Shown here: in pieces, positions 45,602 to 56,349 of the stretch
Numbering within the stretch: position 1 is the first letter of the stretch
How the letters are laid out: each line of letters starts with the position of its first letter
Assembly (NCBI RefSeq): GCF_035046505.1
Contig: NC_089823.1
Span: 6,219,267-6,283,266, forward strand
DNA: 64,000 nt
DNA from: Tiliqua scincoides
Lineage: Eukaryota > Chordata > Lepidosauria > Squamata > Scincidae
Direction of reading: 5' to 3'
Notes under the pieces: generated by a model
Database searches by the model: none
What the model saw: only the letters and a program-made list of their open reading frames with translations
Told to the model about the DNA's origin: nothing
Made by a program: the position numbers and the translations under genes

Positions 45602-45996
45602 CCCAGAACCAGGGGACAGCCACTAAAATTGAGTGTTGAGAGAATTAGGATAGACAAAAGAAAATATTTTGTTACCCAGCATGTAATTAGCCTGTGGAAC
45701 TCCTTGCCACAGGAAGTGGTGATGGCAACTTGCTTAGATGCCTTTAAGAGGGGATTGGACACATTTCTGGAGGAAAGTCCATCACAGGTTACAAGTCATG
45801 ATGGGTATGTGCAAGCTCCTGATTTTAGAAGTAGGCTACCTCAATGCCAGATGCAGGAGAGGACACCAGGATGCAAGTTGTGTCTTGCTGTCTTTTGTGC
45901 TCCCTGAAGAATTTGGTGGGCCACTGTGAGATACAGGAAGTTGGATTAGATGGGCCTTTGGTCTGATTCAGCAGGGCTCTTCTTATGTTCTTATGT
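45602..45996 (+). mobile_element. CR1 3' end fragment
   Basis: Encodes the last 60 or so ORF2 codons (TRGQPLKLSVERIRIDKRKYFVTQHVISLWNSLPQEVV), then the CR1 3' region (GTTGGATTAGATGGGCC) and GTTCTTAT tail. Truncated at the 5' side within hAT family B DNA. Confidence 0.9.
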
Positions 45997-46432
45997 AGGC
46001 TATAAGCTCAATCAGGAGCCCAGGTCTACCTAAGCAAGTAGACCTGGGCTTCAAGTCCAGGTGGGAGTCCAGACCGAGATCTGCCTGCCCAGCAAATGTT
46101 CACTGAAGCGATAAGCCTAGGTTGCTTACCAGCTACCTGCTTGGTTGATCTGGGCTCTGAAGGTAGTGCTCATGGCCCCCTCCCAAATACAGACACTGGA
46201 TCCACCCCTGGTTCTAAGGAGATTCAACTCAGAAAGCTGGGAGAATTCAGCTCAACCAGGTAGATTCCATACATTCAAATGTTCTGTACTTTGCTTTTTA
46301 AAAGCAATGAATATTGTAAAAAAAAACAAAAAACTAGTGTTCCAATAGCATATTTTTCCTCTTGCTTTTATGTGAAGTAAATAAATTTTATTTTAATATG
46401 TATTAATGCATCAGCAATGTGTCATCAACAAA

Positions 46433-47046
46433 TGTTATATAGTTGCTAGATAGGCGCTATATAGCTTATACAGGTGATAGATAGGTGCTAGACAGGCACT
46501 ATATAGATGTTAGATAGGTGCTAGATAGGCGCTAGATAGGTGTTAAATAGATGTTATATAGGTGTTAGATAGGTGCTATATAGGCATTAAATAGGTGTTG
46601 TGTAGGTTAGTACTTGGATGGGAGATCACCTAGGAATACCGGGTGCTGTAGGCACTACCATAGTCTTTCGAGACTGAAGGTTGCCAACCATTTTTAGGTG
46701 TTAGGTGCTAGATAGGTGTTAAATAGGCACTAGATAGGTATTAAATAGATGCTATGCAGGTGTTAGGCGTTGTATAGGTGCTGTATAGGTGTCAGATAGG
46801 TGCTAGATAGGTGCTAAATAGGTGTTAAATAGGTGCTATATAGGCATTAAATAGGCATTGTGTAGGTGTTAGACAGGCACTGTATAGGTGTTAGGTGTTA
46901 GATAGGCGCTATATAGGTGTTAGATAGGTGCTATATAGGTGTTGCATAGGCACTAGATAGACATTATATAGGTGTTAGATAGGCGCTATATAGGTGTTAG
47001 ATAGGTGCTAGATAGGCGCTAGAAATGTGTTAAATAGGCACTTTCA
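46433..47046. repeat. 11-bp minisatellite array
   Basis: About 600 bp of tandem 11-bp units of consensus YTADATAGGYG (TTAGATAGGTG, CTATATAGGCG, TTAAATAGGTG and so on), often alternating to give a 22-bp higher-order unit. It is interrupted by the 5S SINE fragment at 46605-46690. Unit drift is mainly transitions. No coding or known centromeric signature. Confidence 0.92.
46605..46690 (+). mobile_element. 5S rRNA-derived SINE, copy D, 5'-truncated
   Basis: Starts mid-5S at GGTTAGTACTTGGATGGGAG, continues ATACCGGGTGCTGTAGGC, a short ACTACCATAG, the intact hairpin AGTCT-TTCG-AGACT and GAAGGTTGCCAACCA. It lies wholly inside the minisatellite. Truncation at the 5' side is typical of target-primed reverse transcription. 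Confidence 0.9.
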
Positions 47047-47317
47047 ATACAAGTAAATACTACCTGCATCATAGTGATATGTTTTACTTTTGCAGGGTTG
47101 CAGACCTGTGTATTGCACTGGTGTGTAAATGAAAGGATATGTTGCATGTTATTTCTCTGTAGGCAATACATTTTACATGGCATGCAGAGATGCATTTATT
47201 CTATGCAAATTATTGTTACATTTCTTGACAGCTAATGAATGCATCTTTCAGAAAAAAAACCCAAATTATTTTCTCTTCATGAAATATGGGGGAGTTTCTG
47301 GTATTTAATGTTTCTCC

Positions 47318-47881
47318 AGACGAGAAGAAACTGAGCGCTTTCCACATGCGCTGCCTCCGACGCATTCTCGGCATCACCTGGCAGGACAAAGTTCCAAACA
47401 ACACAGTCCTGGAACTTGCTGGAATCCCTAGCATGTATGCACTGCTGAAACAGAGACGCCTGCGTTGGCTTGGTCATGTCGTGAGAATGGATGATGGCCG
47501 GATTCCCAAAGGATCTCCTCTATGGAGAACTCGTAGGTAGACCACAGCTGCGATACAAGGACATCTGCAAGAGGGATCTGAAGGCCTTAGGAGTGGACCT
47601 CAACAGGTGGGAAAACCTGGCCTCTGAGCGGCCCGCTTGGAGGCAGGCTGTGCAGCATGGCCTTTCCCAGTTTGAAGAGACACTTGGCCAACAGTCTGAG
47701 GCAAAGAGGCAAAGAAGGAAGGCCCACAGCCAGGGAGACAGACCAGGGACAGACTGCACTTGCTCCCGGTGTGGAAGGGATTGTCACTCCCGGATTGGCC
47801 TTTTCAGCCACACTAGACGCTGTGCCAGAACCACCTTTCAGAGCGCGATACCAGAGTCTTTCGAGACTGAAGGTTGCCAAC
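47318..47881 (+). mobile_element. RTE-like LINE, 3' fragment, copy 4
   Basis: Encodes KLSAFHMRCLRRILGITWQDKVPNNTVLE through RRLRWLGHVVRMDD, the GRPQLRYKD motif, the zinc finger CSRCGRDC and the hairpin tail. The frame is shifted near 47500 and a piece coding VQGKRPT is missing near 47533. No target duplication could be identified. Confidence 0.9.
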
Positions 47882-47952
47882 ACAGGATCCTTTCATTTTG
47901 CCCACCAGTGGAGATACCTGACATCATTGCCCCCCTTGAAAAATAGCGTCAA

Positions 47953-48522
47953 TGGGACTTACTCCTGAGAAAGTGTGGATAGGGTCGCAGCCTGGCAGCC
48001 CAATCCTAGGCATGTCTACTCTGAAGTAAGCCCATTAGAGTCAGTGGGGCTTACTTCCGGGAAAGTGTGGATAAGATCGCAGCCTGGCAGCCCAATCCTA
48101 GAGTCAGTGGGGCTTACTCCGGGGAAAGTGTGGATAGGATCGCAGCCTGGCAGCCCAATCCTACTCTGAAGTAAGCCCTTTAGAGTCAGTGGCGCTTACT
48201 CCCGGGAAAGTGTGGATAAGATCGCAGCCTGGCAGCCCAATCCTAGGCATGTCTACTCTGAAGTAAGCCCATTAGAGTCAGTGGCGCTTACTCCGGGGAA
48301 AGTGTGGATAGGATCGCAGCCCGGCAGCCCAATCCTAGGCATGTCTACTCTGAAGTAAGCCCATTAGAGTCAGTGGGGCTTACTCCGGGGAAAGTGTGGA
48401 TAGGATCGCAGCCCGGCAGCCCAATCCTAGGCATGTCTACTCTGAAGTAAGCCCATTAGAGTCAGTGGGGCTTACTCCGGGGAAAGTGTGGATAGGATCG
48501 CAGCCCGGCAGCCCAGCCCTCG
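47953..48522 (+). repeat. 92-bp tandem array, left block
   Basis: Six to seven tandem units, usually 90-94 bp with two shorter ones. Each contains GGATCGCAGCC, CCCAATCCTAGGCATG, TCTACTCTGAAGTAAGCCC, GGGGCTTACT and AAAGTGTGGATA. GTGTGGATA recurs at about 47972, 48066, 48130, 48212, 48302, 48394 and 48486. Each unit has foldback potential (AGTAAGCCC against GGGGCTTACT). The unit is the tandem form of a dispersed repeat (41726, 50148, and inside hAT family A). Confidence 0.93.
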
Positions 48523-48860
48523 GCATTGGCCTCCGATTCGCCGCCCGCCCTGCCCAGCTCCGCGCTTTGCCCCCCAGCCACCCAAGCAGGCACTCGGTCC
48601 GCCTGTGCGCTCCGGGCGCCCCGGTTCAGACGTGCGGGCGGGCGGGCAGAGGGCGGGGGCTGCGGCGGGCCGGGCTTGGCGGCGGGCGAGTCCAGCCGCA
48701 GAGACTCCCCGGCGGCGGAGGAGAGCGCAGCTTCTCGGGCAGCGGCGGGGCGGCCAGCCGGAGCCCCCCAGGTGAGCGGACGCGCAGGGACTCCGGGGCC
48801 GGGCCGGGCGCCTTGTCTACCCGGGAGAGGGCAGCCCGCGGCCGCAGGAGCCCGACCCTC
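48510..48860 (+). promoter_or_regulatory. CpG island, candidate host promoter
   Basis: About 350 bp of extreme GC richness with dense CpG (GCGGCGGGCC, GGCGGCGGGCGAG, CCCGCGGCCGC), GC-box-like GGGCGGGGGC and GGGGCGG motifs, and no TATA box. It is the only CpG island in the window. Such islands usually mark promoters of vertebrate genes. It sits between two blocks of a tandem repeat, whose nearest units also have raised CpG. Direction is suggested as plus by the splice donor at 48772. The gene cannot be named. Confidence 0.65.
48620..48771 (+). other. candidate first exon (5' untranslated) ending at a splice donor
   Basis: A near-consensus donor, CCCCAG|GTGAGC, has its GT at 48772-48773 inside the CpG island. 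The 5' limit is unknown; 48620 is a placeholder. No convincing start codon context or conserved protein is seen, so the exon would be non-coding or hold only a short N-terminus. If real, the DNA from 48772 to the window end would be first-intron sequence. Confidence 0.4.
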
Positions 48861-49325
48861 GGCGTGTCTACTCCGGAGTAAGTCCCATCAAAGTCAATGG
48901 GCCTTACTGCCGGGCAAGTGTGGCTAGGATTGCAGCCTGGCACCCGATCCTAGGCGTGTCTACTCAGGAGCAAGCCCCATGGTAGTCAATGGAGATTGCT
49001 CCCGGGGTATTGTGGATAGGATTGCTGCCTGGCACCCGATCCCATGCATGTCTACTCAGGAGCAAGCCCCATGGTAGTCAATGGAGATTGCTCCCGGGGT
49101 ATTGTGGATAGGATTGCTGCCTGGCACCCGATCCCATGCATGTCTACTCAGGAGTAAGTCCCATGATGCTCAATGGGGCTTACTCCCGGGGAAGTGTGGC
49201 TAGGATGGCAGCCCTGGAACCCCATCCTATGCATGTCTACTCAGAAGGAAGTCACATCAACGTCAGTGGGGCTTACCCCCAGGTAAGTGTGGGTAGGATT
49301 GCAAACCCTAGAATCCGATCCTATG
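48853..49325 (+). repeat. 92-bp tandem array, right block
   Basis: Five units of about 92 bp continue the array after the CpG island (GTGTGGCTA or GTGTGGATA at about 48910, 49009, 49101, 49193 and 49285). Two successive units (48930-49120) are nearly identical, showing recent unit duplication. Units here read GGAGCAAGCCCCATGG and CTCCCGGGGTATTG, a different variant from the left block. Confidence 0.93.
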
Positions 49326-49341
49326 CATACCTAAGAGCAGC

Positions 49342-49368
49342 TTGTGTGTGTGTGTGTGGGGGGGTGTC
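49342..49368. repeat. (GT)n with G run
   Basis: A short GT repeat followed by a run of seven G. Confidence 0.9.
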
Positions 49369-49418
49369 ATTTGGTGTAGCCCCCCTCTCGCCCCTGGTGC
49401 CACAGCCCTGATCCAAGT

Positions 49419-49558
49419 CAGTAGCATAGCTAGAGGGAGGCAAAGCACCAAGTTTTGCAGAGAGCCTGATCGCAGCCTGCAAGCGGCCCCTCCTTGCACA
49501 CTGCAGTGGGACTTCCTGCAAAACTTAGGGCTTTGCTCCCCCTCTAGCTATGCCACTG
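49419..49558 (+). mobile_element. hAT-type MITE, family B, short complete copy
   Basis: The 140-bp element starts CAGTAGCATAGCTAGAGGG and ends CCCTCTAGCTATGCCACTG, with a perfect 8-bp target duplication ATCCAAGT (49411-49418 and 49559-49566). It is an internally deleted form of the 206- to 214-bp copies. Confidence 0.92.
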
Positions 49559-49566
49559 ATCCAAGT

Positions 49567-50147
49567 GCTCTTCCTGGACAGCCACTGCTTTGAAGCAAAC
49601 CAGGAGTTGGGATCTCCTGTCCTGGCTCTCACCCATCACATCAGAAACTCCTGCTAGCTCACCACCTGCACATCCATCCATCCATCCCTGGAGAGAATGG
49701 ACACACACCTGCTGTAGGCTGGACAACTTGAGAAGAAAGTGCCCTTCAGTGTAGCGTAACACTAGTTAAGTAGTGTTTGTAGTGCTCTAGTGTAGCTAGA
49801 AATTTGCACACTTGCTCAGGCTTTGAACATCTAGCAAGAGAGCAAACCAGAGGATGGATTGCTATCTAAAATGTCACCAGGTGTGCCTCAGGTCCTGGCT
49901 AGAAGTACCACCAGCAGGGGAGGGGAGGAAGGACAGACGGACGCTGCCTTCCACCAGGTAGGAGCACTGTTCCATCTAGCATGGGGGCTTCCCAGTCCTA
50001 TCCAGGGCTGCCATTGATTGAACTGGGCTAATCTGTTTGCAGAGAAGTGGCTCTCCTGCTAACCTGCACCCACTCCCTGTAGTTTTGGAAACAACTGACT
50101 AGATCTTAAAGAGAGCAGCTTTAAAACTGTGGACTGCTGGTGCTTAA
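49567..50147. other. unrecognised stretch
   Basis: About 0.6 kb with no feature that I can name apart from a CCAT triplet run at about 49675. Confidence 0.4.
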
Positions 50148-50242
50148 GAGCCCAAGCCTATATGTGTCTACTCAGAAGTAAATCCCATTATAGTCAATGG
50201 GGCTTACTCTCAGGAAAGTTTGGATAGGATTGTAGCCTAATT
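50148..50242 (+). repeat. dispersed copy of the 92-bp array unit
   Basis: AGCCCAAGCCTATATGTGTC, ACTCAGAAGTAAATCCC, GTCAATGGGGCTTACTC and GTTTGGATAGGATTG form a single complete unit outside the array. Confidence 0.85.
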
Positions 50243-50789
50243 CCCCTGTTGGCTTCACAGAACATCAATTGGAAGTAGCAGATCATTGAAAAGACAAATT
50301 CCTCCCCCCCCCCAATCCATTTCCATGATAACTTGTGCCATGATACCTTTTGGTTGAAAGCTTCCCCAGTGAGAGATGCATTTGTGGTTTTCCTTTGGGT
50401 CCAGTGAGAGTTTTGCTTGAGTACCTGGACAAAACTTGCATTAATAAGCCCAAGAGATGTACTCTGCAGCTGCAGCTCTGCAATAGTCCTCCAGAGTGCC
50501 ACTATTTCCATTGCTTTGTATGATAAATGCAAAATGTGTAGCTCTCCAGCACTCTTGCCATTTCCGTATCACCCTCAGTGTACCTTGTGATTTGTTTTTC
50601 TTTCTTTATACTGTTTCTATCCTACCCTTCCATCCCTGAACGAATTAGCTGGACAGCCAGGAACATAACTGAGAAACTATTAAAAAGGTAATGTAAACAA
50701 GCGCTATATAAATGGCATTTTACAAAAAGACGACAATAGCAGCATTTCTTCCCCCTCTTATGATGCTAAGGAAATTGATTTGCAGAAGA

Positions 50790-51032
50790 TTCCAGAGGGC
50801 CAGGGGGTCCTTCACATGGTGTGTACATCATGGCCAGAGGATGTGTTGCTGGCAGCTGGCTCCACTGACTTTAAAGAGGGATTGGATAAATTCGTGGACC
50901 CAGAGGCTATATGGGACCCCAAGGTTCAGAGATGGTACACTTTGGAATTGCTGGGGTGGGAGAGCAGGAGAGGGTATCTGCTTTCATCTCCTGCTTGGGG
51001 ATTTCCTAGGCACATTTAGGTGGCTGCACTGG
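50790..51032 (+). mobile_element. old CR1/L3-type 3' fragment
   Basis: GACTTTAAAGAGGGATTGG then ATAAATTCGTGG (the FKEGLDKF end of ORF2), followed by GAGCAGGAGAGGGTATCTGC, CATCTCCTGCTTGGGG and GGTGGCTGCACTGG, is the standard order of an older CR1/L3 3' end. Clearly a different subfamily from the young CR1 copies. Confidence 0.68.
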
Positions 51033-52750
51033 AAATGATGATGATAATGATGATGATTATAAGATGCTGCACTGGGTAGACCAAAAGAGGCATGAAAGGT
51101 GGGAGACCATTTTTGAGGAGGTCCAAGATTGCTCCTTGGTGCAAGAAATCTCCCATCTCCTCTACTGAGTGAGTACAGCACTTGCCAAAATAATTAAAGT
51201 CTGCCTGCCTGCCTGTGTATGGGGAGGGGGGGGGGTATTTTAAAACTGAAATGAACCTCTCAGATTGGGTCAATCTGGGCATGTTCCTTCCTCTGTGTAA
51301 TCCGTTCTCCTGGCAGAATTTGCAGGCAGGCAATAGAATGCCTCTGGAATAAAATCCGGGAGATAGTTGTTACAGCAGAAATGACAGATTTGTGTGCATT
51401 GTGCAGCCGCCTTAAATAGGTTCTGCTCCCTCCCGCAACAGTTTGTTATGCCACAAAATATTTGTCTGCCTTTAAAGTGTCACATGACTCCTTTCTGTTT
51501 ATTTCTGTTCAGACTGTGTCTCTTTCGTACTCCTGTGATCATGTTTGCCCTTAAATCTGTGCCAGCTTCTTGGCACTTGGTTGATCAAGCTTCTAGTCCT
51601 CACTCCTAATGCTCACCACCTCTCGGACCTTGGTCTCTCTCAAGATGTGACTTGAGAGTTCTGTAACCAGAGCATCCAGTGCCTTTTCTTTCTTGCTCAA
51701 TAAGAAGCTGGGGGTGTGTGATTTGGATTCAGTCCTTTCCCCGGAAGCCAATATCAGCTCGTAGCAACTTGGTGGTGCGTGAGCTGCATCTTCATTTCCT
51801 TTCCCAGCTCCCTTCTCCACACTGTGCTGCTTTCTTCCATCAAGCAGCCTCTTCCATCACCCCCACTCCACTGTTTCAGTCCCTCTCCCCTTTTCAATTC
51901 CTTCTCAAGGATAGCTTTTCCTGCATGCTGGCAGAGAAGGACGGACATGTTGGGAATGTGAGTGGGGACCCCAAGTAGTAGCCTTGACCCGTTCCATTAG
52001 TAGCCTTATGCTCTTGCCCCCTTAACCCCTGTTCTTCCCCCTTCCTATCTTATCTATCTGGGTCTCTTCTGTTCCTTGCACTGTGCCCAGCTACCTGAAG
52101 CTGATGCCTGATTTTTTTGCCATTTGTGCCACTGTGTTAGAATTGTCGCTCTGAATTTGATGAATATTCCTTCCCTGGTCGTGGGATCACATTGTAATAT
52201 TGGTGAAGTGATTGTGCCTTGAGTGACTGAGTGTCTGGAATTGAAAGGCTTTAGACCGCTCTAGATATGCTGACGCTCCTCTACAGTTGCTGGTGTCAGG
52301 AGTGGGCAGAGATCCACTGGTTGATTTGCAGGGCATCCGCAAGGGCTTCTGAATAGTTTGAAAGAAGTAAAACGGCAAGGGCTGGTCTTGTGCTAATTGC
52401 TTCTCCCTCAGCCTCGGTGCTTCTTATCTGTAAAATAGGAGTGTAGTGCAGTATTAATTGTTTGCCTTCTGCTAAGTCCTTCTACAGCTGTGCAGTCTGC
52501 TGTGTTAGAATCTCTGATCTGCAGTAGATCTCTCATCTGATCTCTAGTATAGATCAGTCTTTGTCCTAAGCAGGCTACCCTAGTGTACGGTTTGTGCGGT
52601 GCAGGAGGTAATTGGCTCTACTTCCTGAAGTGCTCTTCCCCAAGTCCAGTTGGTGGGCATCAGGGCCCTAGTAAAAACTACGAAGTTGCTCCTGCAAGCT
52701 TGAAGTCTGTGCATCTCTGGTCTACAGCATGGCATTGACTATATCCCCTC
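51033..52750. other. non-coding stretch, no gene recognised
   Basis: About 1.7 kb, presumably intronic if the 48.7-kb donor is real. An ATG repeat (51036-51060) and a G run (51225-51235) are present. The segment at about 51370-51560 (GCAGCCGCCTTAAATAGG) lacks transposon signatures. Confidence 0.35.
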
Positions 52751-53225
52751 ATTAATGAGCAATCAAATTAGTTCCTCCGCCTTGTGCCTGATGATGGCAC
52801 TTGAGCAGCATTTCAGAGCGGCTGTTCGCTCATCACTGCTGTGATGAGAAAGCCGGTCACTGGATTCATTCAGGAGAAGGTGTACAAATATTTGCAGGGA
52901 GGCATCCGGTGGGTTCAGATTCCTGAGCCGTGTCAGACAATGGCACGTTCTGTTTACCCAAGTGTGTGTTAATTCTGATTGCTTGCAGTGCACACCCCGC
53001 ACATTTCCTTTTCAAAATACTTTGGACATACTAATGGTTGCTTTGCCGCTGCTGTTTGGATAAAGGTCAGAGAAAGCAACTACCAAAAAAAAGCTTAGAA
53101 ACCTTTTGCTTCTCCAAGAATTGTGCTAGAACTGAAAGCGCTAATTGGTCGTTGCTTTCAATTAAAACTATTCATCGTGGGCTCATTGTAATGCCTCTGA
53201 GTATGCTGGGAATAAGCAACGCAGG
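52751..53225. promoter_or_regulatory. possible conserved non-coding element
   Basis: An unusual repeat-free stretch (CATTAATGAGCAATCAAATT, GCTGATGATGGCAC-like text, CAATTAAAACTATTCATCG) with several TAAT cores. Composition resembles known vertebrate enhancers, but there is no direct proof. Confidence 0.2.
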
Positions 53226-53345
53226 AGAGCAGTTACCCACACTTCCCTGCTTGCGGGCTTCCCAAAGCATCTAACGGGGCATTGTGAGAAATGGGGTGCT
53301 GGCCTAGATGGGATCCCCATCCATTCCCACAGCTGCTCTTAGATA
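53225..53345 (+). mobile_element. old CR1/L3-type 3' scrap
   Basis: TTCCCTGCTTGCGGGCTTCC, AAAGCATCTAACGGGGC, ATTGTGAGAAATGGGGTGC and TGGCCTAGATGGG match the older CR1/L3 3' region. Confidence 0.65.
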
Positions 53346-53564
53346 GCTGAATTGATTTTGATCTGAGGAAGGCACAAGATTTAAAGAGGACATTGTCTCA
53401 GCTGATTTGATGGAAGCTTGTCAAGAGGTGGGAGTGGGAGAGGATGCAAGATAACTGCTCATCCGCCCCCCTGCAGTTATGATGGTCAAGTTCGTGTTTC
53501 TGAGCTACAGGCACATGAAGTCGGTAGTGTCAGTGCTGGAAGGCTTGGGAATCTGGCAGAAATA

Positions 53565-53716
53565 GAAATTACCGGATGCAAGGGAGGACACCAGCATGCA
53601 GGTCTCTTGTTGTCTTGTGTGCTCTCTGAGGTACTTGGCGGGCCACTGTGAGATACAGGAAGCTGGAATAGATGTGCCTATGGCCTGATCCAGAGGGGCT
53701 CTTCTTACAGTCTTAG
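53565..53716 (+). mobile_element. CR1 3' end fragment
   Basis: GGATGCAAGGGAGGACACC, GGCGGGCCACTGTGAGATAC, AGGAAGCTGGAATAGATG and GCCTGATCCAGAGGGGCTC. The terminal octamer is degraded (TTCTTACAGTCTTAG). Confidence 0.85.
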
Positions 53717-54234
53717 AATTCCTCTTCCAAGAAGATACTGAGCAGAAAAATACTGGAGATGTTTCAGGAAGGATGCGTTGCCTTAGGGTAAGCTTTGGCT
53801 TCAATGGACCATTATCGGAGAGAGCTTTCCAGTGGTAGGTTTCTGTCTTTTGCACACTGGACCACAAAATGTGTTACTTGAGGGAGATGCAGAGTCTGAA
53901 GATGCCAAGTGTAGAAAATGATGGCTAACCAAACTGGTATCTTCTGCTTCTCAAACATTCTTTTATTTTTCCTCTCCAGGTGGTAAGGAATTAAGATCTG
54001 AGAGAGCGAGAGAGAGCGCACTGCATTCTCATCTAAGGTGATCTCTCCCAAATTACCCAGGCTGACAGATTTTTCTATTTGACAAAACAGCACTCTGGTC
54101 TGCTGTTCACAGAGAAGTGGCCAATTCCCCATCTAGGTTTTTTGTCAGTCAGAAAAGATAATTGGACTGAAAGGTCGCCCCCCCCCCCACGGAAAACCCG
54201 GAATGTTCAAAGTAGGGTGGGGGTTGGTGTGGTT

Positions 54235-54400
54235 ATGTATCATCCATATTTACCAGTCCTGTATACTGCTTTTTCCTATTTGATCCTCACAGCTGTCATG
54301 AGAGGCGGGTGAGGTTGGGAGATGGTGGCTGGCCCAAAGTCGGCCACTGAGCTTCGTGGCTCAGTGAAGATTTGAATGTTGTCTGCTCTACCATGCTGGC
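54235..54400 (-). mobile_element. MIR-type CORE-SINE
   Basis: Reverse-strand order TTTGATCCTCACAGC, GAGAGGCGGGTGAGGTTGG, GGCTGGCCCAAAGTCGGCC and GAAGATTTGAATGTTGTC fits a CORE-SINE from core to tRNA-derived B-box region. Old. Confidence 0.65.
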
Positions 54401-54896
54401 AGTAGAAATATTGAGCTGCCGCAACTGGCCATAGCAAGTGGTTTAATGGATTCCAGTTTTGGCAAACCTGTGTCTGGACTGTACCACTTATAGACTTCAG
54501 GTGTAGGCTTGTGTACTATGATGCTCTAAAAAAAAAAAATTCCCTGCACAGTATGTCAAGGAAAAGGTGGAGTTTTGGTCTTTCTCCTCAAGAAGCTAGG
54601 CAATTGTATAGGCTGTTTTATGTATGAATAGTGTTGAGCCCTACAAGCCCACTCCGTTGGCTAAAGAGAACAGCCCAGATGTTGATTTAAGTCCTCAGTA
54701 TAAGATATATCACAAAGAACTTAATTTGGGAGTCAGGCTGAAATGCTTCTCCGTTGGTGGCTTGTTTTGAAATGGGTTTCTCCTCTTTTTAATAATTTTA
54801 AATCAGTTTGAGAATATACAAAATGCTCATATTGAGCAGAGATATGCTTATCATTAGTTACTTTGTGCATTAGAGCAGATACTGTTTTCAGCCAAT

Positions 54897-55509
54897 GTAT
54901 TGTATGTATTGGCAACCTTCAGTCTCGAAAGACTATGGTATCGCGCTCTGAAAGGTGGTTCTGGCACAGCGTCTAGTGTGGCTGAAAAGGCCAATCCGGG
55001 AGTGACAATCCCTTCCACACCGGGAGCAAGTGCAGTCTGTCCCTGGTCTGTCTCCCTGGCTATGGGCCTTCCTTCTTTGCCTCTTAGCCTCAGACTGTTG
55101 GCAAAGTGTCTCTTCAAACTGGGAAAGGCCATGCTGCACAGCCTGCCTCCAAGCAGGCCGCTCAGAGGCCAGGGTCTCCCACTTGTTGAGGTCCATCCCT
55201 AAGGCCTTCAGATCCCTCTTGCAGATGTCCTTGTATCGCAGCTGTGGTCTACCTGTAGGGCGCTTTCCTTGCACGAGTTCTCCATAGAGGAGATCCTTTG
55301 GGATCCGGCCATCATCCATTCTCACGACATGACCAAGCCAACGCAGGCGTCTCTGTTTCAGCAGTGAATACATGCTAGGGATTCCAGCACGTTCCAGGAC
55401 TGTGTTGTTTGGAACTTTGTCCTGCCAGGTGATGCCGAGGATGCGTCGGAGGCAGCGCATGTGGAAAGCGCTCAGTTTCCTCTCCTGTTGTGAGTTTCCT
55501 CTCCTGTTG
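54897..55509 (-). mobile_element. RTE-like LINE, 3' fragment, copy 5
   Basis: Flanked by an 11-bp duplication TTTCAGCCAAT (54886-54896 and 55510-55520). The minus strand encodes 175 uninterrupted codons, MRCLRRILGITWQDKVPNNTVLERAG through the zinc finger CSRCGRDC to QSAIP, then the intact hairpin tail. This is the cleanest C-terminal frame of the family in the window. A 20-bp segment (TTTCCTCTCCTGTTGT) is duplicated at the truncated 5' end. Confidence 0.94.
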
Positions 55510-55520
55510 TTTCAGCCAAT

Positions 55521-56345
55521 ATACCTATCCATTAGGGGGCTTTTCATCTCTGTATTTCCTTATCTTTACAATTCATCAGATTTTCTTGAGCGTGAAATTA
55601 CATTTGTGAACCTTCATCCCTTGTTAGCCAGCCCTCTCCTTCCCTGCTCCCACTATCTGAATTTAAAATTGTAAGTTCCATGGGGCAGAGATCTGTCTCT
55701 TGCTTATAATATTCTGTGAATGTATTCTGATGGGGCTCTGGCTGTACCAGTTGATAACATTATGAATTCAAAACTTTTGAACTATGCAAAGAGTTTAATT
55801 CTTAGTAGTTACTGGGGTCTAAGAGCTTGTTTAACTGCTACTTTACCGGTACACCCCCATTTACTTTCTCTCAGATAAGTGAATGATTGCCATGGATTTC
55901 AGAGGGGAAAGTCAGTTGTTGCTCCCATAATAGGGTCTTCAGGTGCAAAGCCTTCACCAGTCCTCAGTGACTATGATCCTGCAGGGGGCAAAAAGCCTCT
56001 GCATGCCGCTACAGAGACACCTTGCTTGTGCACACATACATGTGGGTCCTGCAAATAACACACTTGCCTCTTGCAGAAATAATGTATGTAATATGTGGCT
56101 GGAAGTCAGCACTTACGTTTCTTAAGGGGTGAAAGTAATGAGTAATTAAGAGTCTCTTTCAATCTAGCAGGGCATGGAGGCATAACTAATATTTGAAAGT
56201 CAAATGTAGATAAATTGAAATTGGCAGTAATAACAGGGGTGTTCATTAACCATGAGTGTTAACCACCTGTGTGAGTGCGTGCGGGTTCTGTTATTTCCAA
56301 GGCAACTTCTGCAATGCTCCCTAGGAAGGTGCAATCAGGTGAGCA
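55521..56345. other. unrecognised stretch
   Basis: About 0.8 kb with no gene or repeat that I can name. Confidence 0.4.
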
Positions 56346-56349
56346 CAAG

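Noticed and set aside
48526-48927. Arg/Gly/Ala-rich frames over the CpG island (133-161 codons)
   Set aside because: Several overlapping frames on both strands are open because stop codons are rare in such GC-rich DNA; none has a recognisable product, and they run into tandem repeats.
47953-49325. CRISPR-like array of regular repeats
   Set aside because: Units are adjacent 92-bp tandem copies without unique spacers, in an animal genome; it is a satellite-like array.
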